NCBI GenBank assembly: GCA_025667525.1
Contig: CM046878.1
Location: 394,448,974 to 394,512,973, forward strand
Length of the DNA stretch: 64,000 nucleotides
From: Glebionis coronaria
Taxonomy: Eukaryota; Streptophyta; Magnoliopsida; Asterales; Asteraceae
Reading direction: 5' to 3'
Part shown: in pieces, positions 23,614-36,989 of the stretch
How positions within the stretch are numbered: position 1 is the first letter of the stretch
Layout: each line of letters begins with the position of its first letter
The notes under the pieces: generated by a model
Told to the model about the DNA's origin: nothing
The model's database searches: none
Seen by the model: only the letters and a program-made list of their open reading frames with translations
Position numbers and translations under genes: made by a program

Positions 23614-24710
23614 GTATATACTAAACCAAATTCATTATTTTTCTCCTGGAGATAAAGGAAATTCGTGAGTTATATAAAAAATTAGGGTTCTTCATAAAAT
23701 TTTGGGGTTTTCATAAATCAAAGGTAAATCTTCATAACCCTTTTTCAATTTAATTGTTTTTATGTTTAAATTAATCATTCTTATGATGGATTAGGGTTAG
23801 GGTTTAATATAAAAACAGTAAATTAATGTTGTATTAATCATAATATGATGATTACATAAGTTAAGGCTTGTAATTAGAGGGATTAGGGTTAATTAATGAG
23901 GTTGATTTTGTTAAACCCGTTTTTAAAAACTGGGCAGATTTTTGAGCCAATTGTTTTGATCATATCGGGAGTTCTACTAACTCTTATTTTACGATCCAAG
24001 TACCCCTGGAAAGATATTTGAAGTGGATTTCCAATGCAAGAAACTAGAACTAAATTGGAGGTCGGGAAGTGGGTCAAAAATAGGTTACAACAGTCGGAGG
24101 TCAAAACAGTTTTAAATTCAGCCTGTTTTCTTTTTAAGTTTTGGGTTGTTTGGGGTACTTAGGGTTGCATTGGGATCTTCTCACGAACATGAGAGATGGT
24201 TTATATATTGTAATAAGGATCTGCACTTGGGCTAAGATTGTGGTTTAGGGTAAGACCCTCTAATGGTAATGAACTTTTCATACGTTTAAAATCAGGAAAA
24301 CTGGAATGACAAAAGTATATATATATATATATATATCAGGGTCTTAACAGTAGCTTTAAGGTTAGGGAAAGTAGGAGGTGTTAGCCAACATATGTAAGGG
24401 TATGAATATTCCTTTTACAGAAACCATGGGTATGTTTAAGTGGACGTTTGACTTAAAGTTTTGAGACCTAAAACTGGGACTGTTTTGTGTAAAATTGTGA
24501 ACGGGATAGCTATTAAACTTAACCAAGTTAAGGACTTGTTAGGGAAGGGTAATGGGGTGTTTAGAGTTATAAATGGGGTATTTATATGAGAGGGGGTTAG
24601 ATGTCCATCATAGGTTGATGAACCATTTTAGAGGTTGGTTCATGTATTGATTTATGTGTTTTTGGATTATTAGCTTGGGGCTAGAGCAAGGACTTTGGAG
24701 AAGCAATCAG

Positions 24711-25340
24711 GTGAGTTCATAGTCCCGTTTTTTAAATGTTTTTTTTCCAGTATGGGATGGAGATGACACTTGAAATGTTCTTTAACATGATTTAGTACTA
24801 TGTTATAAAATTTGTGGACATAAATGTGTTATTGTGTGACTTGCGTGCTTATGTGTTCTCATATGTGCTTTGGTACGTGTTCTGCTATGTGAATCTTGTT
24901 TGGATTGTGATTGGCTTTGGTACATAGATGTATGGGCGTCTATGGGACCAGTTGTGATGTGTGTGGAGCGTGGGGCACGATCCGTCCTGAGTACTTGTGC
25001 ATCGTCTCTTCGGAGGCAAGATATCTCGACGGGGATATAGTTCATCTTCCACAGGTGGTGTGGGAAAGATCCGGATAGTGTGGTGTGTGTTCTTGTGCGT
25101 GTAACGGGATACTTCTTGATTGTTATAATGTGCTTTGTGAATTGTAGATGTGATTGGTACTTGGCTTGAGTTTTGTTGTGGATGCATGTAGCATGATTAT
25201 CACATTATGGTCCATTACTATAAATTGTTTTTCTTCAACTTATTTACAGCGGATGTCAAGGTTTTTTTTATGATGTTCTAGATAACTTAAACCTATGTTC
25301 TCACCAACTTTATGTTGACAGATTTTAGTGTCATTTTCAG
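24711..25340 (+). other. Intron-like interval inside the T3 5' LTR
   Basis: Donor CAG|GTGAGT at 24711, acceptor TTTTCAG|GT ending 25340, TTGAC with A at 25318, 22 nt before the acceptor G. Confidence 0.5.
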
Positions 25341-25682
25341 GTGAGGTAGTTGTGCAAGATGATGTTAGAAGTGGCTAGAGTATAGAGGCTGCTAGGATTG
25401 CATTCGGAGGAATCCCTTTCCTCTTAGATTTTATTTTGTGTTTTGATTAAGTGAACTTTGTGGTACCTATATGTTTGATGTTTGTTTATTTGTATGTCTT
25501 TGGTAAGAGGTAGGCATGTTACCTACTTACCTAGACGCCTACATTGTTGAGATATTGTCACGACATTTGTGTCGCCATCTATGATATTTCAATTTCATTT
25601 AGTTCTCTCTATAGACACGTTGTTGTTGTGATGATATCCATACGTCGCGCCCCATATTCCGCCATGGTGGGGTGTGACAGAA

Positions 25683-25694
25683 TGGTATCAGAGA
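25683..25694 (+). other. Primer-binding site of T3 (initiator tRNA-Met type)
   Basis: The sequence tggtatcagaga lies 3 bases after the 5' LTR; it is identical to the T1 site. Confidence 0.85.
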
Positions 25695-27459
25695 CAATGG
25701 TTATAGAGAATTAGGTTGCCTAGTCGTGTAGCCTAGTCTATAGCTTAAGGGTCCCTGCATATAGGCGTCATAGGAGTATGTGTGCATTTTATAGTAATTG
25801 ATGTGTTAGAATATTATTTTTGTAGTATTTGTTAGGTTATGAACTACTATGGTTCATACTTAACTACATGTTATTTTCTTTACGAGTTTTGATTAGTGCG
25901 GGTGGAACCATGGTCGTATACGCTAGTCATTGTTGGATTTCGCTTAATTATATTTTCATGTTCTTTATACATTTCGAATTTTGTCTACGCTGGTTCAGCT
26001 AGACTACGAGTTTATGTGTTTCGTGCATTGGCTATGTTATTTTAATACATGGTATTTTAATACATGGGGTTTTGGATCTTATCTTGTGTGGTTATGTGCT
26101 TGTGAGTTGTTGGACTATGTGTAGTATTAATTTCTTATAAGTGTCATCATAGGAGGGAGTACATTGGTGAAAGGGAACATGTATAATTATGGAGGCCTAC
26201 ATAATTATATATGTGCCACAACACCACTGGACTTTCAAGTATGATTGCATGAAAGAGAGTTAATACATGCTTGTATAGTATATGTTGGATGGATTTGAGT
26301 GTATGTACGCTTATGCCTATGTATGTAAAATTATTTTCTACTTACCGGTTGTATTCATGGGATGGTTGCTAGCCTCGTTTCTTTTTGAGATGTTCAACTT
26401 CTGTAGTAGCGCATTACTCGGGTCCTCATTTCACGTGTTTGTTTGTACGGTACTTTTGGCGTGAAGGATTTTGAGATGGTGGAGATTTCTTTTTGGGGTA
26501 ACGATGCCTTTTGTTTCGAGTTATACATGGTAAAAAATTAGAACTTGCAAATTGAAAAAAAAAAGTTGTTGGTAGTCGATGAAATAAGGAAGTGTCGGAA
26601 ACATGTTTCAAATAAGGTGGAATATAAATTCTTTAACATATAAGCATGACTCGGTTATTTTAAAATATTTTGGTTTGGATCACCTAGAGTTATTGTTCTT
26701 AAGTTAAAATTTTTGTTCTTATTTAGTGAAATATGTTAAAATCATGTAATTAATAGAGTTTTAATTTTCTGGAATTAAAATAAATTAGGTTCTAGTTTTG
26801 GTAATTAATGGGGGGTTTTAGGGTTTAAAAATCATTTTTTTTAATTTGGTATAAATCGGAGTAGGCAGAAACTGTCGCTAAACTGTCAAAATATGTCGCT
26901 AACTGTCAGAAACTGTCGCTAATGCCTAGGCAGATTTTGAGAAAAATCGTTTTGGTCATAACTTATTCGTTTTTAAAGGTTTTTGGGTGATTCAAAAGCC
27001 TAAAATTATGTAATCGGAACATACTTTTCAAATATTCAGAAAGTTTCGTAATTAGAAGTCAGTAGCTTGGTCGAATTAATTGTACAAGTGTTGAGTTTAA
27101 GGTTAATTTTCGGACAATATGGTTTAAACTCGTGTTTTGGGTATTTTGTGGTAATGAACACTTGGAGGGTTAACATAGAGATGAGTTGGGAAGGAATTTG
27201 AGAGTTCTTTAGACCTTATTATACGTGGTTATATTTTGATGAGTTTTGATTTATGGTACTTATGAGTAAGACTGAAATCGGGGTGACAGTGTTAAACCCG
27301 TTGAGTTATGTGACGGCTCCTAACTTGATTTCAAGACAGTTCTTGTCTGATGAGTTGCGAGATTTAGTTAGGTTGGTTACATAACTTTATGGTTTTGATA
27401 AGTTTCCTCGCGGACGGTTAAGGCTCATGTGTTGTTGGTTGAGATTATTTTCGTGTAAA
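25695..27459 (+). other. Non-coding interior of T3
   Basis: No gag, protease, RT or integrase block is visible in any frame. A cluster of aactgtcgcta-type repeats lies at 26871-26923. A stretch near 26935-26960 loosely resembles the LTR near 23935-23965. This could be a replaced or scrambled interior, as in large non-autonomous LTR derivatives. Confidence 0.6.
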
Positions 27460-27461
27460 CT

Positions 27462-27578
27462 GAGTTCACGTTTGAACGTGAAGGTTTTATTAGGGATATG
27501 CATCCTCGTTTGTTTGCTGAGAATAAGTTTGAGTTTGGGAGTGAATCTCGGGACGAGATTCCTATTAGGAGGGAGTGA
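27462..27578 (+). pseudogene. C-terminal tail of pol in T3
   Basis: The frame from 27462 reads EFTFEREGFIRDMHPRLFAE, then KFEFGSESRDEIPIRRE and a stop next to the 3' LTR. It corresponds to the EFTWERE...YPHLF tail at the end of the T1 and T2 integrases. It shows that T3 descends from a coding Tekay-like element and fixes the strand. The end overlaps the purine tract taggagggagtga (27566-27578). Confidence 0.75.
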
Positions 27579-30312
27579 TGTGACAACCGTGGTTTTGGGT
27601 TTGTCACTTGGTCTTACTTTTAGGTTATTTTATGTGTGCTTACTTGAATTGTGTGTTTACGTGTTTATTTTGTGTGAACGAGGTTGGTGTGGTTATCGTT
27701 TATGAGTATAGAGTACTCATAAGTAAATCGAGGAACGGTTATTTCATGTTCATGAGCTCACAAGTGGTGACTATGAAATGAAAATGGTGATATTGTGGTG
27801 TTTACGTATACGTATAAGTATTATAGTAATAGTATTTTTTTTTTGGATTTACGGTTTAGCGTTTAGAGGTCTCGGGTGAGGTAATTATCCAAAATAATAT
27901 TTTTCGGGATGGTTTTAAGTCATTTAGGACTTAGTTATAAAGTTTATTTAAGAATTTGAGATTTTTTTTAAAAGTGTATATTTTACGACTTTTACGGTAA
28001 AACGCGTAAAAACTGACTAGTTTTACGGTTTTGAGGTTTTGGAGGCTTTAGGAGCTGAAATAAATTAAGGAAAATTAAGGTAATATTAATAAGATATTTA
28101 TTAATAATAAAATAAAGAAAAAAACGAATTTTATGGTGTTTAGGTCGGTTTAGAAGAAAAAAAAAAGGAAAAAAGGAAAAGATTTATGGTAAGTGGGCTT
28201 TGGGTTGGACTAGGATTCACCCATACCCTATATAATGTATATACTAAACCAAATTCATTATTTTTCTCCTGGAGATAAAGGAAATTCGTGAGTTATATAA
28301 AAAATTAGGGTTCTTCATAAAATTTTGGGGTTTTCATAAATCAAAGGTAAATCTTCATAACCCTTTTTCAATTTAATTGTTTTTATGTTTAAATTAATCA
28401 TTCTTATGATGGATTATAGGGTTTAATATAAAAACAGTAAATTAATGTTTTATTAATCATAATATGATGATTACATAAGTTAGGGCTTGTAATTAGAGGG
28501 ATTAGGGTTAATTAATGAGGTTGATTTTGTTAAACCCGTTTTTAAAAACTGGGCAGATTTTTGAGCCAATTGTTTTGATCATATCGGGAGTTCTACTAAC
28601 TTTTATTTTACGATCCAAGTACCCCTGGAAAGATATTTGAAGTGGCTTTCCAATGCAAGAAACGAGAACTAAATTGGAGGTCGGGAAGTGGGTCAAAAAT
28701 AGGTTACAACAGTCGGAGGTCAAAACAGTTTTAAATTCAGCCTATTTTCTTTTTAAGTTTTGGGTTGTTTGGGGTACTTAGGGTTGCATTGGGATCTTCT
28801 CACGAACATGAGAGATGGTTTATATATTGTAATAAGGATCTGCACTTGGGCTAAAATTGTGGTTTAGGGTAAGACCCTCTAATGGTAATGAACTTTTCAT
28901 ACGTTTAAAATCAGGAAAACTGGAATGACAAAAGTATATATATATATATATATCAGGGCCTTAACAGTAGCTTTAAGGTTAGGGCAAGTGGGAGGTGTTA
29001 GCCAACATATGTAAGGGTATGAATATTCCTTTTACAGAAACCATGGGTATGTTTAAGTGGACGTTTGACTTAAAGTTTTGAGACCTAAAACTGGGACTGT
29101 TTTGTGTAAAATTGTGAACGGGATAGCTATTAAACTTAACCAAGTTAAGGACTTGTTAGGGAAGGGTAATGGGGTGTTTAGAGTTATAAATGGGGTATTT
29201 ATATGAGAGGGGGTTAGATGTCCATCATAGGTTGATGAACCATTTTAGAGGTTGGTTCATGTATTGATTTATGTGTATTTGGATTATTAGCTTGGGGCTA
29301 GAGCAAGGACTTTGGAGAAGCAATCAGGTGAGTTCATAGTCCCGTTTTGCTACGTTTTTAAATGTTTTTTTTCCAGTATGGGATGGAGATGACACTTGAA
29401 ATGTTCTTTAACATGATTTAGTACTATGTTATAAAATTTGTGGACATAAATGTGTTATTGTGTGACTTGCGTGCTTATGTGTTCTCATATGTGCTTTGGT
29501 ACGTGTTATGCTATGTGAATCTTGTTTGGATTGTGATTGGCTTTGGTACATAGATGTATGGGCGTCTATGGGACCAGTTGTGATGTGTGTGGAGCGTGGG
29601 GCACGATCCGTCCTGAGTACTTGTGCATCGTCTCTTCGGAGGCAAGATATCTCGACGCGGATATAGTTCATCTTCCACAGGTGGTGTGGGAAAGATCCGG
29701 ATAGTGTGGTGTGTGTTCTTGTGCGTGTGACGGGATACTTCTTGATTGTTATAATGTGCTTTGTGAATTGTAGATGTGATTGGTACTTGGCTTGAGTTTT
29801 GTTGTGGATGCATGTAGCATGATTATCACATTATGGTCCATTACTATAAATTGTTTTTCTTCAACTTATTTACAGCGGATGTCAAGGTTTTTTTTATGAT
29901 GTTCTAGATAACTTAAACCTATGTTCTCACCAACTTTATGTTGACAGATTTTAGTGTCATTTTCAGGTGAGGTAGTTGTGCAAGATGATGTTAGAAGTGG
30001 CTAGAGTATAGAGGCTGCTAGGATTGCATTCGGAGGAATCCCTTTCCTCTTAGATTTTATTTTGTGTTTTGATTAAGTGAACTTTGTGGTACCTATATGT
30101 TTGATGTTTGTTTATTTGTATGTCTTTGGTAAGAGGTAGGCCTGTTACCTACTTACCTAGACGCCTACATTGTTGATTGTTGAGATATTGTCACGACATT
30201 TGTGTCGCCATCTATGATATTTCAATTTCATTTAGTTCTCTCTATAGACACGCTGTTGTTGTGATGATATCCATACGTCGCGCCCCATATTCCGCCATGG
30301 TGGGGTGTGACA
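27579..30312 (+). repeat. 3' LTR of T3
   Basis: 2734 bp, nearly identical to the 5' LTR. Differences include a 9-bp insertion near 29349 and a 7-bp duplication near 30172. Confidence 0.94.
29328..29966 (+). other. Intron-like interval inside the T3 3' LTR
   Basis: Copy of the interval in the 5' LTR, 639 bp long because of the 9-bp insertion. Donor, branch-like site and acceptor are unchanged. Confidence 0.48.
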
Positions 30313-30592
30313 AGTGCCAAAACTGTAATTAAATAAAAGCTGAAGGTATTTTTCAAATTACACAAAAAACTGAAAAGGGTACTATCGACAGTACACTTTT
30401 TTTTCTTCATAAAAACTGTCACTTTATTTGTCTTCATTACGAGTAATTCATTCAGATCTATCATTTTCTCTCTCTCTCTCTCAAACTCTTGTTTCTCTTT
30501 CTCAGCCGTCAAAAAAATCTCTAGCAAACACACAACTTATCTAATCTTATTCATCTACCTAATCTAATCTTATTCATCCACAACGATAAGTC

Positions 30593-30700
30593 ATGGATGA
30601 CGTTTGTGTCCAAGGTTGTGTGACTAAGAACCAAGACAGTTGTCATAGTATTTGGAGGACAACGACGATGTGGTTCGTGGAGGACGAGGCCAACGGCTAG
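30593..30700 (+). CDS. Small 35-codon ORF, possible captured gene start
   Basis: ATG in the context aagtcATGGATG opens 35 codons (MDDVCVQGCVTKNQDSCHSI, then WRTTTMWFVEDEANG) and stops at TAG 30698. It is preceded by a CT-rich leader with direct repeats of aatctaatcttattcatc and followed 8 bp later by a good donor, aaaag|gtaaga at 30709. It may be the first exon of a host-gene fragment carried inside the inverted-repeat element, or chance. I do not recognise the peptide. Confidence 0.25.
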   Translation: MDDVCVQGCVTKNQDSCHSIWRTTTMWFVEDEANG

Positions 30701-31369
30701 ACAAAAAGGTAAGATCTAAAGTGATTCTTGAAGAAGATTTTTTTATGTAAAATTTTTCTTTTATTCACAAGTGTTTGGGTGATCCATAAATACGATTTGA
30801 ATATTATACCATCTATCATTGATTTATATTTTGATTTTTTAATTGATATTTTGATTCGGTTCACAACTTTTGTTTAAAAAATATGTTTATATTGGTATAA
30901 ATCGTTGTGCAAATGTTAGTGTTTTAATTGATGGGTGGTTGGAAAATATATTTTTTTGGATCAATTGGCCTAGTGGGTTCTTGCTCTTTTATTGCATGTG
31001 CTGCTCACAATAACTATATGATCTATCACAATATTAATGTAATCTATGTAACAATTTGATCTATCATAACATTAGCTATTATTTGTAGTATTATAATATT
31101 AGTGTGTACTTGATAATAAATTTGACATTATAAATTTAAGCCACCGTAATTGTCATTTTAGATTATGTTACTAAATGAAACTCTTTTATACATGTGATGG
31201 TTGATTTATTAGTGGGAAATTATGATTGAAATCAAAGGACTACGCAAAACTACACATTTTCAAGTACGACATTAATTATTTGATTTTCATAGTTTATATT
31301 ATTAATTATTTGATTTTAAATTTTTGTTTCATGACAGGATTGTCTTTTTGGTGCGTTGATTCTAAAGTT

Positions 31370-31725
31370 CATGTGGTCACCACAAACATATAGGGAGTAT
31401 GTTTTTGGAAGAAAGGACATGTATGTTCTAAACAATTTTCATATGGTCGCCACAAACATATATGTTTTGGGAAGGACGCTTATGTTTTTGGAAGAAAGGA
31501 CATGTATGTTTTGATCAATTTTCATATGGTCAATGGAGACATATATGTTTTTAGAAGAAAGAACATGTATGTTCTAATCAATTTTTATCACAAACATATA
31601 TATTTTTGGAAGGACATATATGTTTTTGGAAGAAAGGACATGTATGTTTTGATCAATTTTCATATGGTCAGTGCAGACATATATGTTTTTGGAAGGAAGG
31701 ACATGTATGTTCTAATCAATTTGAT
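31370..31725 (+). repeat. Tandem repeat, 63-83-bp units, 5 copies
   Basis: The core acatgtatgttctaatcaa starts at 31417, 31500, 31563, 31638 and 31701. Between cores lie ttcatatggtca and gacatatatgtttttggaag. A 115-codon reading frame across it (31502-31849) is a by-product of the repeat. Confidence 0.85.
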
Positions 31726-32144
31726 GATAAAATGTAGTGTGCACTTGTTTTTAATGACATTTACATTCATGTATAATAAGATACTTGTATATGTACTATC
31801 TTTGATATCAATGTTTGTGTATTGTTTTTATATTTTTCCTTTGTTATAAAAATAGAGATCACATATTTATTTTTATGAATTTTCAAAGATAGTGTACACC
31901 TGAAACATATACAGTATGTAATTACTATTAAAAAAATAAGTATCATATCTGAACAGTAAAACATATAAAAAGACAATACATAAAAGAGACACGCACAATT
32001 TTGAAACATAAATGTTCTCTTTAATTCTGAAAACGTTTTTTAAAATAAAGGATCCAAATAAAAATCAAAAATTGTATTTGACCAATATACCCTTTTCATT
32101 TAAAGAAAAATATTTAAAAATACTAAATTTCTATTGGTCCAAAT

Positions 32145-33896
<1,752 letters not shown>

Positions 33897-34059
33897 TGTT
33901 AGACGATAGGTTGGCCCAAGCCCGGTTGTGGGCTTGTGGACCATTAGGTTTAGGGTTTTGATTAGATTGCTTAATGTCAAAGCTATGTATTCTATATAAA
34001 TATATATGCCACCTCTTATGTAACTGACTGAATCAATACAATCTATTTGTTATTTTACA
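33897..34059 (+). repeat. 5' LTR of the TRIM
   Basis: 163 bp, TG to CA. A TATA-like tatataaata lies near 33993. Confidence 0.93.
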
Positions 34060-34071
34060 TGGTATCGGAGC
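34060..34071 (+). other. Primer-binding site of the TRIM
   Basis: The sequence tggtatcggagc directly follows the LTR and matches the initiator tRNA-Met type site with one difference. Confidence 0.85.
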
Positions 34072-34529
34072 TTTAGGTTCAACCCATCACAAAATAGCTA
34101 TCCTCCGGTCATCGATCACTCGCCGATGATTCGGAGGGATCCCGTTTAATTTCCTTCCGCTTTATTGATTTCAATAATTAGTCTTTTCTTTTTATCCAAT
34201 AAACCATAGAATCCAAAACCCTAACCGTCATAACACATCTCCTGTTATGTTGATTTAACAATAAATAATTTATTTTTTTCTTCTCTCATCACCATTACTC
34301 TTTGTTTTACAGTCGAAGATCATTGCTATTTTTCTAAAGTAGTTGGTAAAAAATGTCGCTCCTACCTAAAGGCAAAGCAAGCCACGCAAAGGAGGAAGCC
34401 GCAAGCTGCAAACAACTATGTGGTTAAATACAATTATATTTTTGCTAGAACAAACAAAGCAGATGAAGAAAAGAAGGCCTTTTATTCCAGCTTGTACGTC
34501 CGGAAGCCTCCCGTTCAAACTGTGGGTAG

Positions 34530-34692
34530 TGTTAGACGATAGGTTGGCCCAAGCCCGGTTGTGGGCTTGTAGACCATTAGGTTTAGGATTTTGATTAGGT
34601 TGCTTAATGTCAAAGTTATTTATTCTATATAAATACATATGTCACTTCTTATGTAACTGACTGAATCAATACAATCTATTTATTATTTTACA
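34530..34692 (+). repeat. 3' LTR of the TRIM
   Basis: 163 bp, preceded by the purine-rich tract and followed by tttta. Confidence 0.93.
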
Positions 34693-34697
34693 TTTTA

Positions 34698-36137
34698 TAC
34701 CTAATTTATTTTTTATTGTTGTTAGGTTATGTTGTTATTACAGTGAAATTAAATGTTCTTTTATGTGCATGGTATATAAAAAAGGATGTGCTGGTTTTGA
34801 TTTGTTCTTTCATCTAATACAATTAGCCTAGTAGATGAAAACACATAAAAAAGTATAACGCAATGCAAGTAACCACAAATAATCCTATATTATTTGAGTA
34901 AAATCATTTAAAAGATTATTCGTTGACTAATACCCGAGCCATATATATTTGATGACATCCATTCGTCATTAACCATATAATAACAATATTTGCATCATTG
35001 TAAATAACCAAAGTTTTATTTTACCATCACATATCTATAGCTTTAATACCATACGCATTTGTAAATAAGCATTTAAGCACCTACTAAATAAAAGGTAATT
35101 TCTAAAATTCAAAGAATAAAAAACTAAAAAAAATCAATCAATCGAATTCAACATCACTTATAGCCTTTTGATGTCTCTCGCACGTCTAAAATATAAAAAA
35201 GAGTAAAAAAATATCTTCAAACCCACTGTTTTATCAAATGAGTAAATAAGTAAAAATATCATCACCCTCATCTTTATTATGTATAACCAAACAAATCATG
35301 ATGGTTATGCACGCCGAATAAGAAAAGACAATGCTATACTTTTGTTGTCTTCGGAATAGCTTCAAGATCATTAAATAAAGGTCTAATGTAGATTTAAGGT
35401 CTAAGGTAGATTTAATCTTTTTGTTTTGTTTTCCAAATCGAAACAAAGAGAAATGAAGCAAATTTGTTATGTTTTCTCTTTAAGATTTTGTAAATTAGTA
35501 GAAGCTATCTTTTAATTCTTGTTCATCTATTGAAATCTTTACAGATCGAATCAAAATGAACAAACTGAGATACGTGTTGTTTCTTTTAATGTCTAGTTTG
35601 AGTCTTGTTGCTGTTAGATGATTTAGATTCTTCATCGCTTTCCGACATAGTCCTACCTTATAACCGACGAGGTGCATTTTTACAGAAGTATAGGTAGATT
35701 ATCCCAACTGGTTGTCTAGCCATTGCTGAAGAGTAGTCGATGGTGCAACTTTGAATCAATCCGACCTTAGACATTTCGAGGCGTATCCATTGTGACTTGT
35801 GTACCACTTTACAACTTCACTAAGCTAGTTGTTCTTGTAACGCTAATTTATAGTATTGGTAAAGGCGTGGATGTTTTATCCTTTTGGCTTGATAGCAAGT
35901 TGAGACTTCGTACTTACCCGATGATGCTCACTCTCACCCACATCCCTGTACGTCGACTAGTGAAGATGTGGGTACAGGCAATCAAACTCAACCATTTACT
36001 TCTTCCATAGTAAACCCTTTCGACAATTCATCTACCTGCACACCAAAAAAAGCCTACTGGTTTTTTGGTTTTGATCTCTTCGATAACATCGATGGCTTCT
36101 TTGTAGGCATTTTTAAAGGCACAAATACATGTGTAAA
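34698..36137. other. No recognised gene
   Basis: AT-rich. One frame at about 35921-36150 has a His, Cys and Ser rich start and a Phe/Gly rich end (YWFFGFDLFDNIDGFF), but I do not recognise it and see no upstream gene structure. A short duplication, aaggtctaa-gtagattta, lies at 35377-35415. Confidence 0.5.
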
Positions 36138-36528
36138 AGCATGTTATTAATGTGTAGGTAAGTTGAGAGGATTGTCTAGAAACTAGAGGGGGATTGAATA
36201 GTTTCTCTCGGTTATGGTCCTAATTAAAATTCTTTCAATTAGGTTTGTCCAAAAACTATTACTTGAAAAATAATTTCATAATTCTTAGGTTCAATTCTAA
36301 TGCATTAACAATATCTAGTCACAATGAAATGCAAAGCAATAATGAAAACATAAGTAAAGATTAAGGAAGAAAGCAACCTAAGGAACGACACCAGGATTTA
36401 TAGTGGTTCGACAACGAAGCTCTATCCTCGTTCCAACTCTACTCCTCGAGTACACCTTACTCGATATTTCCATTATATCCATAAGCTTCCTTCTTGGCGG
36501 AGAAAACCTTACAACGTCACTTACATTA

Positions 36529-36724
36529 TTTTCCTACACTAAGCTAAATGTCAAGACCTAATCTTAGTTAGGACCAATCTACACACGTCGCCTACTTCAT
36601 CATTTTCTGACACAAAGCTAGATGTCGAGTTATAATCGAATGCTAGAACCAATCTTCGTTGCCCATCTTCTTTTCTGACACAAGGCTAGATGTCGATATC
36701 TAATCCAAAGCTAGAACCAATCTT
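36529..36724 (+). repeat. Degenerate tandem repeat, about 70-bp unit, 3 copies
   Basis: Units contain ttttctgacacaaagctag followed by atgtcga and gctagaaccaatcttc, starting near 36529, 36603 and 36670. Confidence 0.75.
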
Positions 36725-36829
36725 CACAACTATTCACTTTCAAGTTTAGCGAGAACTCACAAGACACATGCACATATCACTTTATAGTTTAGTGAGAACT
36801 AACACACAAAACTTATTACAACTCAATAA

Positions 36830-36989
36830 GACATATCTAAGTATACACATGTAACTTGGATCCACACAAGACAAATCAAAGTTTAGACATATACAATGGA
36901 TTTACACAAGACTAGTCCAAGTATACACAAATACATTGGATTAACACAACACTAATCCAAGTATACACAAATACATTTGATCTACACAA
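36830..36989 (+). repeat. Tandem repeat, exact 40-bp period, 4 copies
   Basis: Units start at 36830, 36870, 36910 and 36950. Each has the form gac-atc-aagtatacaca followed by atacattggatt and acacaa, with several substitutions per copy but no change in length. Confidence 0.85.

Larger units (their letters stand above)
22956..25679 (+). repeat. 5' LTR of T3
   Basis: 2724 bp, begins tgtgacaacc and ends ggggtgtgaca. TATA box at 23606, intron-like signals at 24711-25340 and a short TA run near 24318-24335. Confidence 0.94.
22956..30312 (+). mobile_element. Young, nearly non-coding Tekay-like LTR element (T3)
   Basis: LTRs at 22956-25679 and 27579-30312, target duplication agtgc at 22951-22955 and 30313-30317, primer-binding site at 25683 and purine tract at 27566. 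Only 1.9 kb lies between the LTRs, and the only coding trace is the last 39 codons of pol. The LTRs differ by roughly 18 substitutions and four short indels by eye over 2.7 kb, under 1 percent, making this the youngest insertion in the window. It must be moved by proteins of another element. Confidence 0.93.
30318..32144 (+). other. Interior of the inverted-repeat element
   Basis: Starts with sequence looking like the 5' end of a plant gene: a CT microsatellite leader (30465-30482), an ATG at 30593 and a splice-donor-like site at 30709. This suggests a captured host-gene piece. The rest is AT-rich, with a tandem repeat at 31370-31725. No transposase. Confidence 0.5.
33897..34692 (+). mobile_element. 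Complete TRIM (terminal-repeat retrotransposon in miniature)
   Basis: LTRs of 163 bp at 33897-34059 and 34530-34692, both starting tgttagacgatagg and ending attttaca. Target duplication tttta at 33892-33896 and 34693-34697. Primer-binding site tggtatcggagc at 34060-34071, purine-rich tract ctgtgggtag at 34520-34529. The 470-bp interior has no coding frame worth calling. The LTRs differ at about 10 sites, mostly transitions. Such elements rely on proteins of full-size LTR elements. Confidence 0.95.

Noticed and set aside
23790..23805. Telomere-like ttagggttaggg
   Set aside because: Only two units inside an LTR; the other LTR has lost one. Not a telomeric array.
34366..34638. Minus-strand 90-codon ORF in the TRIM
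   Set aside because: Crosses from the interior into the LTR and shows no recognisable protein; TRIMs are non-coding.
35792..36150. Overlapping 60-72-codon ORFs
   Set aside because: No homology I recognise and no gene structure; left as unexplained sequence.
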